From: a virus
IMG/VR virus record: IMGVR_UViG_3300010392_000616
Span: 1-28,229 of that record
Length of the DNA stretch: 28,229 nucleotides
Strand: one strand, 5' to 3'
In this document: positions 6,843-14,309 of the stretch, piece after piece
Layout: every line of letters begins with the position of its first letter
Position numbering within the stretch: the first letter of the stretch is position 1
Position numbers and translations under genes: made by a program
Notes under the pieces: model-generated
The model's input: only the letters and a program-made list of their open reading frames with translations
Told to the model about the DNA's origin: nothing
Database searches by the model: none

Positions 6843-8261
6843 CTAAGTAGAATATTCATAAACTTCATCTGAACCGCTGTCAGAAACAAGAACCCTTAAT
6901 CCATCCGATCTAAACGTCATGCTAGGTTCGTAGGATGGCGGTGAAGTTAGCGCTGTTACACCGTTATAAACAGCACCACTAGGACTATATATTTTACCAG
7001 GAATACTTAAATCAAATTCAGCAATCAATCCCTCACCATCAAAATCTCTTAGCCCACTAACAAATAATTTAAGCTGGTCATTTTGTCTTATATAGCAGCT
7101 GATTGGGTAATCAACTATATTACCAATCGCTGTATTTAAAGAACCGACGAAAACACCTGTATCTATTTCACCAGGAACAGTTAAATTATATTGAAATATA
7201 GATTGCGCAGGATAATTTTCTGTTACATAACATTTAGAGTAATCATTAGAAAGAAATAATCCGTCCGGTCTGGTTATACCTTGTGGCGTTAGATCAAGTA
7301 CTTTTGATGTAAAAACTCCAGAGTTGATTTCGCCGCCAACCATACTGTATTGATGAATTTGTCTTTTACCTTCAGATGTTCCAGCCAACCAAAAACCGGA
7401 CCCATCTAATTTAATAAATAATCCGCGAGTTGGAAATACCGCTGGCGTAGGATCGAAAGAATTTCCAGAAAAACTTGATGAGCTTGGTAGCCAAGCTACA
7501 TTTAAATTAAACTGTCTAATTGGGTTTGAAAAATTTGAATCAGAAGTATAGAATTTAGTTCCGTCGCCAATCCAAGATAAACAATGAAATCCAGAAACAG
7601 CCCCAACATTATAATTATCCCCAGTATACGTTAAACTAGTAACATCGAATGGCGGTGATCCTAGCGGAGTATCATCTATTAAAACAGACTCAACGCCTGC
7701 GGCTGTATCTGTAGTAATTCTTTGTTCGTATATAGTTGGACCAATGTATACATCTTCAATCTTTCCGCTTAAATTATGTATCTCACCTTTAATTCGCGTA
7801 GATTTAGCCGCTAAAACTTTCTCATCAGATTCCGTTATTAGTGCTTGCATAGTAACTTCCATACGTGTTCGGTTTTCATATTCGGCGTTGATGATACATA
7901 CGATATTAACAATAGATGTTCGGGACACCAAGCTAACACCTTCTTCATTCCAAAACTCAAGAACATCATTGCGAACCAATCCTTTTGAGAATAAAGAAAT
8001 ATTCGTTAATGCGTCACCCCTAAAAAACTTTACGCCAATAGTAATGTTATAAAGTGTATCGTGTTTTCTGTCTAAATCTCCATCAATTGCGTTTATATCT
8101 GATTCTTCACCCCATCCTACCTGCTCCATATTGTTTATACCGATGGTTGCGTATTCACCAATAGGGCGAGGTGAATTAGGCCATTCAAATATGGACTCAG
8201 GCACTAAATTAAGAAAAAGAACTGTGCGTCGTAATACGTCAGAAACATTATTTGGCGTCAT
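6843..8261 (-). CDS. Terminator-like neck protein with C-terminal propeller-like domain
   Basis: The first 158 residues are a clear paralogue of the protein encoded just upstream (8300-8779). Shared blocks are FEWPN, VGWGE, DGDLDR, HDTLYN, SLFSKGL and VTMQALITE. After a 25-residue linker comes a second domain (about 200-472). It is built of repeats of the kind FxxDGSGFWLAG followed by QIHQYSMVGGEI, seen again as LSNDYSKCYVTE with IFQYNLTVPGEI and FRSDGLRVLVSD with VYEYST at the very end. This resembles the beta-propeller repeats on some virion proteins. I infer a neck or collar protein that displays a propeller outside the particle. The start ATG at 8261 has only a weak GAAGA upstream. Confidence 0.65.
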   Translation of the reverse strand: MTPNNVSDVLRRTVLFLNLVPESIFEWPNSPRPIGEYATIGINNMEQVGWGEESDINAIDGDLDRKHDTLYNITIGVKFFRGDALTNISLFSKGLVRNDVLEFWNEEGVSLVSRTSIVNIVCIINAEYENRTRMEVTMQALITESDEKVLAAKSTRIKGEIHNLSGKIEDVYIGPTIYEQRITTDTAAGVESVLIDDTPLGSPPFDVTSLTYTGDNYNVGAVSGFHCLSWIGDGTKFYTSDSNFSNPIRQFNLNVAWLPSSSSFSGNSFDPTPAVFPTRGLFIKLDGSGFWLAGTSEGKRQIHQYSMVGGEINSGVFTSKVLDLTPQGITRPDGLFLSNDYSKCYVTENYPAQSIFQYNLTVPGEIDTGVFVGSLNTAIGNIVDYPISCYIRQNDQLKLFVSGLRDFDGEGLIAEFDLSIPGKIYSPSGAVYNGVTALTSPPSYEPSMTFRSDGLRVLVSDSGSDEVYEYST

Positions 8262-8299
8262 ATATGCGCATCTTCTATATGTTCGTTTAAATTATGAAA

Positions 8300-8779
8300 C
8301 TATCCTGAAATCCTAACTTCATTTACACCCATAACTTTTTCGTAAGGTTCGGTAATTAAAGCCTGCATAGTCACATCCATTTGCGCCCGATCTTCGAACT
8401 GAGAATCAAATACTTTTGTTAAATCGCGTGTATCAGATCGATCAACCAAACTAATACCTTCGTTATTCCATAACTCAATAACATCTTGTCGGATTAATCC
8501 TTTAGAAAATAATGAAGCGTTTAACATAGAGTCTGGACGATAAAAATTAACACCTATAAATACATTGTAAAGCGTGTCGTGCCACCTATCCAAATCGCCG
8601 TCATCGGCGTTAGTATCATGATACTCACCCCACCCTACCTGAATGGTGGTGATAATTCCCACCGAAGCGTATGGGGTAACTGGTCTTGGTGTATTTGGCC
8701 ATTCAAAAATAACTTCTGATAATGGCGTTGTCATCAAAACGGTTTGCCTTAACAAATTACTTACATAAAAAGGGGTCAT
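8300..8779 (-). CDS. Tail terminator/neck protein
   Basis: This 159-residue protein lies between the other neck genes and the sheath, the usual site for the tail terminator ring that caps the tail and docks it to the head. It contains VIFEWPNTPRP, QVGWGEYHD, GDLDRWHDTLYN and MQALITEPYEKV. It corresponds to the terminator domain of the next gene but stops right after it, without the propeller part. The pair are roughly half identical by eye, so they arose by tandem duplication. The start overlaps the stop of the upstream gene as TAATG. Family naming is by position and pattern. Confidence 0.65.
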   Translation of the reverse strand: MTPFYVSNLLRQTVLMTTPLSEVIFEWPNTPRPVTPYASVGIITTIQVGWGEYHDTNADDGDLDRWHDTLYNVFIGVNFYRPDSMLNASLFSKGLIRQDVIELWNNEGISLVDRSDTRDLTKVFDSQFEDRAQMDVTMQALITEPYEKVMGVNEVRISG

Positions 8780-9126
8780 TATTTCAACTCCTTAAAAAAA
8801 GCTGCAGTAAAACCGGCGTGCGACCAATCATTAAATGTTAATAATTTGTAACGTCTATCGTTTAAAATAATCTGATCTGATCGACGTTTACCTTCTACAC
8901 CATATTCAAACGTTCCGTTCCAATAAACCTTATAAACACCTTGTGGCGTTTCTCCTTCAGGCAATAACCTATAGTCACTCTCTTTTATGGGTTGCCAAGA
9001 GACATAAATAATTGTTTTTGTCTCACCACCTTCCACCCATAACCCATCAAGATAAGATCCGTCAGCGTTAACTCTGGATAACGTCACCGGTATTGAGAAT
9101 GTTTTAGGTATTTTTACCTTAATCAT
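8779..9126 (-). CDS. Neck/head-completion protein of unknown family
   Basis: The 115-residue protein is read from the ATG at 9126, which gives IKVKIPKTFSIPVTLSRVN; a longer reading upstream would run into the preceding gene. It is mostly beta-strand, with LDGLWVEGGETKTIIYVS and a closing DRRYKLLTFNDWSHAGFTAAFF. That end is typical of small proteins placed among head-completion and tail-joining genes. It overlaps its upstream neighbour by eight bases and couples by TAATG to the terminator gene. The role at the head-tail junction is inferred from position only. Confidence 0.5.
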   Translation of the reverse strand: MIKVKIPKTFSIPVTLSRVNADGSYLDGLWVEGGETKTIIYVSWQPIKESDYRLLPEGETPQGVYKVYWNGTFEYGVEGKRRSDQIILNDRRYKLLTFNDWSHAGFTAAFFKELK

Positions 9127-9592
9127 TATCGTTAACCAACCCAATGACTGCTTGACGCATCGCGCCGGTATCAATTAATGGGTTATCATCACCTTTTAAT
9201 GCAATTGTTAATGGGGCATTAGGCGGATCGTAAAGATCTGTGATATATTCTTGAACTTGACCTTGCCCCCATAATGCAACTTGACCGGCTCCATCCTCTA
9301 TACTCAACCCAACTGATATATTTTCAGCGTTTATATTTAGTGTCCGTATAATTCTTGACCGACTAGCTTGAATCCATGCGCGCAAAAAAGAACGCTGCGG
9401 TATCGGTGGAGAATTTTCTGGAGCGCCAAATTCATGGACAGCACCCAATTGCGCCATCGTCACCCCAGCATCGGGATGTGTTATATCATCAGGTAATCCA
9501 ATATCAATCACGCGATTACCTAATCCACTGTAATCCTGTACGTTACGATCACCACCGTTTCTTATTAACCTATTGGCCGATCTTGCAGACAT
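9119..9592 (-). CDS. Neck / tail-completion protein (HK97 gp10-like)
   Basis: The reading from ATG 9592 gives 157 residues; GGTGG lies about ten bases upstream, and the longer reading to 9736 would overlap the DUF4054 gene by 143 bases. The most telling stretch is QLGAVHEFGAPENSPPIPQRSFLRAW. This His-Glu-Phe-Gly, then IPxRxFLR, arrangement is seen in many neck and tail-completion proteins of the HK97 gp10 and Mu gpG type. A C-terminal DTGAMRQAVIG is also common there, where the phrase usually reads TG.L..SI. It starts two bases after the stop of the adaptor gene. Confidence 0.65.
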   Translation of the reverse strand: MSARSANRLIRNGGDRNVQDYSGLGNRVIDIGLPDDITHPDAGVTMAQLGAVHEFGAPENSPPIPQRSFLRAWIQASRSRIIRTLNINAENISVGLSIEDGAGQVALWGQGQVQEYITDLYDPPNAPLTIALKGDDNPLIDTGAMRQAVIGLVNDND

Positions 9593-9593
9593 A

Positions 9594-9968
9594 TTAAGGC
9601 GCCACCAATCCGCCAACAAAACATTTTTTTCGAAGACGTAAAAACTGAACGCCATAAGGTGTGGATTTAAACCATATATCGGAGTATGTGCTTTTTGATG
9701 GTAAACCGGAATCACGTGATTCCGATACACCATCAACAGACTTACTGGTTAACATACCAATTCCATCATCCATCCCTTCCGGGTTGAATGATGATTTGGT
9801 AAGAGCGTGCGCCGTGTAGTTAAATTGAATAAGATGAGCTATAGATGGACATCTATCTAAATTTATTTCTGCTTCAGCATCATCCAAGTAACGCTGAATA
9901 ATTGTTTTATCAGTTATTGTGCTGAATTCAGGAAATCGATTTAAAAAATCATCTATAGAATGAGACAT
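9594..9968 (-). CDS. Head-tail adaptor protein (DUF4054)
   Basis: The 124-residue protein starts with FLNRFPEFSTITDKTIIQRYLDDAEAEI, the standard opening of DUF4054 head-tail connectors, where a helix bundle binds under the portal. It continues with the helix NFTAHAL-like segment (FNYTAHALTK) and ends in an aromatic tail (YGVQFLRLRKKCFVGG). The conserved Tyr-Gly and FLRLR end fits the family. A moderate AAGGT lies before the ATG. It is located after the capsid gene and its terminator and before the other neck genes, as expected. Confidence 0.8.
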   Translation of the reverse strand: MSHSIDDFLNRFPEFSTITDKTIIQRYLDDAEAEINLDRCPSIAHLIQFNYTAHALTKSSFNPEGMDDGIGMLTSKSVDGVSESRDSGLPSKSTYSDIWFKSTPYGVQFLRLRKKCFVGGLVAP

Positions 9969-9982
9969 CGTTTTTTACCTTA

Positions 9983-10270
9983 TTAACCTTTGTTCGCTAT
10001 TTTTTGCAATTCATCTTCTGTAAGATCATCTTTCATTTTATCAACGACAGTACCCACAGGAATGGATTCACGTTGTGCCTTTACACCCTCAGTTAATTCC
10101 CCATTATCAAGCATTTTTTTACATAAATTCGTTTTTTTAACAACCTTCCAATCATCTGTTGTTACTTTTGTTAAAATACCTGGTGATAAGATAATACGTC
10201 GAATTGATTTATCACTACCAACTATAGGAAATGTTACTAATCGGCTACTACTGTTTAAAAGATTTGGCAT
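9983..10270 (-). CDS. Small virion-associated protein of unknown function
   Basis: The protein has 95 residues, with a beta N-terminal part (RLVTFPIVGSDKSIRRIILS) and a phrase that reads SPGILTKVTTDDWKVVKK. This is followed by a helix ending in MLDNGEL. Short proteins with this 'TPG...V...W...K...L...G.L' pattern often lie between the capsid and adaptor genes in phages. The C-terminus is acidic-basic helix. AGGGAG lies upstream of the ATG. It is the first gene after the capsid terminator, so its expression depends on read-through. Confidence 0.5.
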   Translation of the reverse strand: MPNLLNSSSRLVTFPIVGSDKSIRRIILSPGILTKVTTDDWKVVKKTNLCKKMLDNGELTEGVKAQRESIPVGTVVDKMKDDLTEDELQKIANKG

Positions 10271-10298
10271 GATATCTCCCTTATTTAGTTATGGTTTT

Positions 10299-10328
10299 AA
10301 AAAAATACCGGGCCTTGGAAGCCCGGTT
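10299..10328 (-). terminator. Rho-independent terminator after the major capsid gene
   Basis: On the minus strand a seven-base-pair GC-rich stem, ACCGGGC with GCCCGGT (10307-10313 and 10321-10327), has a seven-base loop. One base later comes a run of seven U (10299-10305). It begins 18 bases after the capsid stop. It is the only canonical intrinsic terminator I found in the structural operon, and probably gives higher capsid than tail transcript levels. Confidence 0.88.
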
Positions 10329-10345
10329 AATAGCGAGAACATATT

Positions 10346-11257
10346 TTAGATACCGTCTAATTCAATAGCTGATAATGGATAGTACATATTAACACCAGCT
10401 GTCTTACCCCATGCTGGTACTAATAACTCCAAACCACGTTCTTGTGGTGGCAAAAATTCCAACTCTTTTACAATTTCGAGTTGCAATTTGTCTGGATCGT
10501 TTGTGTACAAATAAGCGCTTCGAGAACCAGTGGCACCAACAGACAATTCATTAACGGGTCTAATGCTATTCAAACCAGCAACATTTTTCATTATGAATTG
10601 CAGAATGGTGGTATCACTTACGTTTGATCGAGGCGTACCATTAATGTGGTTGAATTCCTGTACTGGAACCAATAAGTCAGCTGGGTGTTCTTTTAACCGT
10701 GTCGTTTCAAGGACGGTACCCATTAAGCTATTAATATCCAGTATGATTTCATCTGCGGTGCCACCGAGCCATCCACCGGTTGTTACTGATGAAACCGAAG
10801 GTATGTTTGCATTACTTAAGAAGCCAGGCAAACCAGATACCGCGTCACCATTCCAAGCAACATCATCAACCTTTTCTTCCCACGCGCGTTGTACAGCATT
10901 TGCACGACGTTGATCAAGCGGCAATCCTGTCATTTGTGCTTTCAATATTTCATCTCGGTTATAACCAAAAGATGAACCGATAGCGCGGACAGGAATAATC
11001 ACTTCTTTCGCTGTGATGTCAGCGCGTGGTAAGTCATGGGCATAGGCCGCAATAATTTTTGCCATACCAATCATGTCATACACGCGATAGGTGATAGTAT
11101 CAGACCCTTCTGGAGCGTCATTTGATACCGGGAATACCTCACGTGCGATCAGGTCTTGATATACAACATCGTACGATTTGGCCTTAATGAACTCAAGCTG
11201 ACGAGCAAAAAATGCTACGCCGTCAGCGTCAAGTATTGTTACGTTTTGGAATTTCAT
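10346..11257 (-). CDS. Major capsid protein (DUF2184)
   Basis: I read the start at ATG 11257 because GGAGAAG lies seven bases upstream; the frame is open further but would overlap the cement gene. The product has 303 residues. It has the capsid family pattern of an N-arm (FFARQLEFIKAKSYDVVYQDL), then PEGSDTITYRVYD, RSFGYNRDEI-like (SSFGYNRDEILKA), NAVQRAWEEKVDDVAWNG, and a GLPGFLSNANI loop. It closes with PPQERGLELLVPA. These fit the HK97-fold DUF2184 capsid proteins paired with DUF1073 portals and DUF2213 proteases. The following terminator suggests a high-dose transcript. Confidence 0.9.
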   Translation of the reverse strand: MKFQNVTILDADGVAFFARQLEFIKAKSYDVVYQDLIAREVFPVSNDAPEGSDTITYRVYDMIGMAKIIAAYAHDLPRADITAKEVIIPVRAIGSSFGYNRDEILKAQMTGLPLDQRRANAVQRAWEEKVDDVAWNGDAVSGLPGFLSNANIPSVSSVTTGGWLGGTADEIILDINSLMGTVLETTRLKEHPADLLVPVQEFNHINGTPRSNVSDTTILQFIMKNVAGLNSIRPVNELSVGATGSRSAYLYTNDPDKLQLEIVKELEFLPPQERGLELLVPAWGKTAGVNMYYPLSAIELDGI

Positions 11258-11294
11258 TTTTGCTTCTCCAATATTAAATAGTCGAATTACATTA

Positions 11295-11762
11295 TTACGA
11301 TGGGGTGTTAAGACGCAGCAAACCCAATTCACCAGCGGCGGTATCTGTTTCCAATGTACCAACATGAAATTCACCGGCACCTGGAGTGCCAACATTAAAA
11401 ACACCAGTCGCTTCAATCATGTAAATTAGATTACTTCTAACTCCACCGGCAGCTAATTCGACCCATACCGAACCCTCGCGAATTATAGCCATGGTTTGTT
11501 TTTCGGCGTACTGTTCTTCTTCAGCACCAGCGACCGAATTTTCTTTTGCGGTATGTCGAGTAGCAACACCAAGGAAACCAAGGCCAGCCGTTCCAGATCC
11601 TAATACAGCATCACCTTCAGCGGTACCGTGTTGAACGCCAAGACCAAATGGAACAATGCCGGTTTCGTTAGTGTAAGACTCTATTCGATACGGACCAAGG
11701 TCTGACACCAAACCAACTAAGGCGTTTCGTGTGTTTTTCGTGTAAGTAAGCTGTACACTCAT
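11295..11762 (-). CDS. Capsid cement/decoration protein (Gp24-like)
   Basis: The 155-residue protein is Gly- and Ala-rich, all-beta, and lies between protease-scaffold and capsid genes, the standard site for the structural cement protein of this capsid family. It shows YTNETGIVPFGLGVQHG, then GLGFLGVATRHTAKE, and AIIREGSVWVEL, the last being the most conserved strand of cement proteins. Such proteins bind at capsid inter-capsomer sites after expansion. GGAGA lies seven bases before the ATG. The C-terminal loop region has several Gly-Thr steps. Confidence 0.78.
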   Translation of the reverse strand: MSVQLTYTKNTRNALVGLVSDLGPYRIESYTNETGIVPFGLGVQHGTAEGDAVLGSGTAGLGFLGVATRHTAKENSVAGAEEEQYAEKQTMAIIREGSVWVELAAGGVRSNLIYMIEATGVFNVGTPGAGEFHVGTLETDTAAGELGLLRLNTPS

Positions 11763-11825
11763 ATTCTTTCTCCAATGTGTGTATTGAAAATTATGTTAAA
11801 TATTCCTTACATTAAGTAGATGATA

Positions 11826-12389
11826 TTACTTGTCGGTTGCTGTTACTTTGTCTCCAACGGAAACGCTTTTATTCTGTGAGCGTTCCATTTTGCGTTTTCG
11901 TGCAGCATCAGCAATGTTGCTCACGTCAGTATCTTCAATTTCAATACCGTTATCTTTAAGGCTCGCTGATAATGGGTCTTTACCTTTCTCTTTAGCCTCA
12001 TCAACCAAGACATCAAAACGTGCCGCAATATACGCGTCATCCTTGTCTTTCATTGAATCGCCAATTTTAGCTATAACGATTTCTTTACGTATTGCTTCAC
12101 TGCTCTTTCCTTTGCAATCGAATTCACGATCAACCAATTTAACGCTCGTCCATAATGCTGCCATTTCCTCGGCTAAATCGACAATTTCAGCATCAGTCAA
12201 ATTAGATTCTTCCAAATTTTTTACTTTATCTTCAGAAGCATCCAATTTTCCTTGTGTTGCAGAAACGGAATCTTTCAATTCAATATTATCCGTTTTAAGG
12301 GTTGTGTTTTCCGCAATCAACTGTTGTACAACAGGGATTGCAGAATCTTGAATTTCAACATCCACATCATTTATTTTTAAAGTACCCAT
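11826..12389 (-). CDS. Scaffold protein from an internal start (nested, same frame)
   Basis: Within the protease-scaffold gene, Met301 is preceded by AAGAGGA about nine bases upstream, a strong ribosome binding site at the domain junction. Translation from there would give a 187-residue scaffold without the protease, MGTLKINDVDVEI onwards, with a long coiled-coil of ENTTLK and DNIELK heptads and a basic C-terminal end for capsid contact. Lambda makes Nu3 in the same way from gene C. Use of this start is inferred. Confidence 0.6.
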   Translation of the reverse strand: MGTLKINDVDVEIQDSAIPVVQQLIAENTTLKTDNIELKDSVSATQGKLDASEDKVKNLEESNLTDAEIVDLAEEMAALWTSVKLVDREFDCKGKSSEAIRKEIVIAKIGDSMKDKDDAYIAARFDVLVDEAKEKGKDPLSASLKDNGIEIEDTDVSNIADAARKRKMERSQNKSVSVGDKVTATDK

Positions 12390-13289
12390 AGTGATATTCC
12401 TCTTAGTAGAATCTAAAATAGTGCATTCGCGCCCGCATCGGGCCTGGTCAACTAAAGCAACATGGTTGCCTCTTATTCCCCGTTGAATGGCCCGCCTGCC
12501 ATCATCAGAAAAATCTAACTCAGCTATATAGCCAGCTGATAATTCACGTTTGCCATTTTTGATAGCGGTGGCAAGCCCTAAATCTGTAACCAATAAGTTA
12601 GCTTTCAATCTACCTTCATCGGTTGGCTCAACATCTGTAATCATACCTTTAGCATATTGATTAAAATTATCAATATTGACAGTTCCACCGCTCGGGTGTT
12701 CATCGGTAATTGGTTTCAACATAAAACTGGCGATACTCATAGAGCTTGTCACTTCGTCGCGTGGGCGCTCTAAAGTAATAACTGAATCGTTTATTCCTGG
12801 GATAGCGAGGCCAAGCTCGCTTTTCATATAATCTTGAGAACCGCTTCGCGCAATTATTCCTTGTAATGTTAAATACCCCTCTGGCGTTGTATTTAAAGAT
12901 TTATCGCATATTTGTAGCTTGTCATAAAACACAAATTTCCCAGAATCTTTAACTTTCTTTTGGATTGGCTGAACACCCATGTCAGTATTTGTAACACCAT
13001 GCATATCGGTATTTATAGTTGTTGTTTTGTTGTTTTCTGTATTTGACATAGATTGATTTTTTGGGTCAGATGATTTTTCTTTAGATGATCCTTTTGGATC
13101 TGGATTCATCGGAATATCTGTTGGTGTCATATCATTACCGCCGCTTACGGCATTTATGTAATAATTCATTTCGTTTTCATCCATACCCTCATCGGTCATC
13201 TCAACTTCTTTGCATTTGCTTTTCCAATCTTCTGGGGCGTGACCTTGATTGGCTCCAAAAAACCTACATTGTTTTGATGTGTATGGCAT
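11826..13289 (-). CDS. DUF2213 prohead protease fused to scaffold
   Basis: The 487-residue protein has three parts. An N-terminal section (1-110) starts YTSKQCRFFGA and becomes a low-complexity Thr/Asn/Lys linker. The protease (about 115-295) contains TDEHPSGG with His198 and GKRELSAGY with Ser251, likely catalytic residues, and the GNHVALVDQARCG strand (about 274-286). The scaffold (from about 301) is acidic coiled-coil with VVQQLIAENTTLKTDNIEL. Proteases of this type cut the scaffold during head maturation. The domain order matches lambda C/Nu3 and other DUF2213 proteins. AGGA lies ahead of the ATG. Confidence 0.85.
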   Translation of the reverse strand: MPYTSKQCRFFGANQGHAPEDWKSKCKEVEMTDEGMDENEMNYYINAVSGGNDMTPTDIPMNPDPKGSSKEKSSDPKNQSMSNTENNKTTTINTDMHGVTNTDMGVQPIQKKVKDSGKFVFYDKLQICDKSLNTTPEGYLTLQGIIARSGSQDYMKSELGLAIPGINDSVITLERPRDEVTSSMSIASFMLKPITDEHPSGGTVNIDNFNQYAKGMITDVEPTDEGRLKANLLVTDLGLATAIKNGKRELSAGYIAELDFSDDGRRAIQRGIRGNHVALVDQARCGRECTILDSTKRNITMGTLKINDVDVEIQDSAIPVVQQLIAENTTLKTDNIELKDSVSATQGKLDASEDKVKNLEESNLTDAEIVDLAEEMAALWTSVKLVDREFDCKGKSSEAIRKEIVIAKIGDSMKDKDDAYIAARFDVLVDEAKEKGKDPLSASLKDNGIEIEDTDVSNIADAARKRKMERSQNKSVSVGDKVTATDK

Positions 13290-13324
13290 GATATTTTCCT
13301 GTTCAATTAAATTTAAATGCTTTA

Positions 13325-14137
13325 TTAGCTATCATTTTCATTAATTTCTATTACAGCTGATGCTGTGCATCGGCAATTGTAATCATGGCCAGGGTGACCG
13401 GTGGTGACCGGTGGGCTTGACCAATAAAAAACTTTCCTGGCGTTGGCTTTGTGTGTGTCGCGCACCCTATTATCCTTTGATGTTATCCACATATATTTTT
13501 TAATCCCTACAGATTGTTGTCTGTAGCGATTTAGGCTATTAAAAAACCGCTGTGTTTGGTCGCGAGAAATTTGGGTTGCTTTGTTGTAACCTATATCAAA
13601 TGCTTTTAATAATTCTTGACGTAAATCTTCAGTCTTTCCTGTTTGCTCAACAAAAGCGCGATTGATGGTTCTTGTGATTCGACGCTGAGTTGATTCATCT
13701 AAATCTTTAATAATTTGAACATTTTCGTTTATCGTTGTTTTCATGATGTCAGTTAAACCCTCATTTTTTATAAGGCTTTTTAAGTCAATACCAATCGTGT
13801 TTTTTGTGGCGGCACTAAAAGCCATTGAATGATTACCATTGACTACTCTAACCATGTGTTTAGCGGCTTTTTGCGCATCAAGCCATGCTTTAGCCGCTGC
13901 AGTCGCAACAAATATAGGCGCAATATTTTGCGAAACTTGTTTGATCGTTCCGTTTTTATAAAGCCTCATAACAATACGTTTTTGCTCTCTAATAGCATTT
14001 TTAATAGCGGACCCATAACGGCGCTCATGCATGCGTGCGAGTCTTGGCGTTGGCATTACACGCTCATTCTTTTTAAGTTTCGCTTTGCGAGTTTTACGCC
14101 GCTTAACTTTATCCGTAAGTTGGGTTGTCGCGTTCAT
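13325..14137 (-). CDS. MuF-like head morphogenesis protein
   Basis: The product is 270 residues from ATG 14137, which has GGAG ten bases upstream; a TTG at 14146 is too close to that site. The N-terminal 35 residues are strongly basic. The C-terminal part (from about 210) is the Phage_Mu_F domain: YMWITSKDNRVRDTHKAN, then a GHPGHDYNCRCTA motif whose His and Cys residues are conserved. MuF proteins are packaged in small copy number and assist head assembly; their C-terminal domain may also be a toxin carrier, but no added toxin domain is present. It overlaps the small gene upstream by 29 bases. Confidence 0.85.
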   Translation of the reverse strand: MNATTQLTDKVKRRKTRKAKLKKNERVMPTPRLARMHERRYGSAIKNAIREQKRIVMRLYKNGTIKQVSQNIAPIFVATAAAKAWLDAQKAAKHMVRVVNGNHSMAFSAATKNTIGIDLKSLIKNEGLTDIMKTTINENVQIIKDLDESTQRRITRTINRAFVEQTGKTEDLRQELLKAFDIGYNKATQISRDQTQRFFNSLNRYRQQSVGIKKYMWITSKDNRVRDTHKANARKVFYWSSPPVTTGHPGHDYNCRCTASAVIEINENDS

Positions 14138-14309
14138 CTCGCGCAATCTCCAAAATAGTTGTTAATGAATCGTTTATAAGATTAACGCTTGTTAATAAAC
14201 TCTGTCGCAAATAGATATCTATGCATTGTTCTATATCCAACGTGATATCGAAGTTCTGTTTTACAGATTTTTGTAACTCAATAGCCCCATCAACAGCGTC
14301 GATCATCAT
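14109..14309 (-). CDS. Small protein between portal and MuF, unknown function
   Basis: The 66-residue acidic protein is mostly helical (AIELQKSVKQNFDITLDIEQ, then LLTSVNLINDSLTTILEIA). The start is coupled to the portal stop by TAATG, and a second in-frame ATG follows at once. Its 3' end runs into the MuF gene start. I do not recognise the family. Its gene arrangement suggests a real gene rather than a chance frame, as it fills the gap between two essential genes exactly. Confidence 0.55.
   Translation of the reverse strand: MMIDAVDGAIELQKSVKQNFDITLDIEQCIDIYLRQSLLTSVNLINDSLTTILEIARDERDNPTYG

Noticed and set aside
9593-9736. Longer N-terminus of the neck protein
   Set aside because: It would overlap the DUF4054 adaptor gene by over 140 bases; the ATG at 9592 has a GGTGG site and directly follows the adaptor stop.
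11258-11416. Longer N-terminus of the capsid protein
   Set aside because: It overlaps the cement gene and does not resemble capsid sequence; GGAGAAG marks the ATG at 11257.
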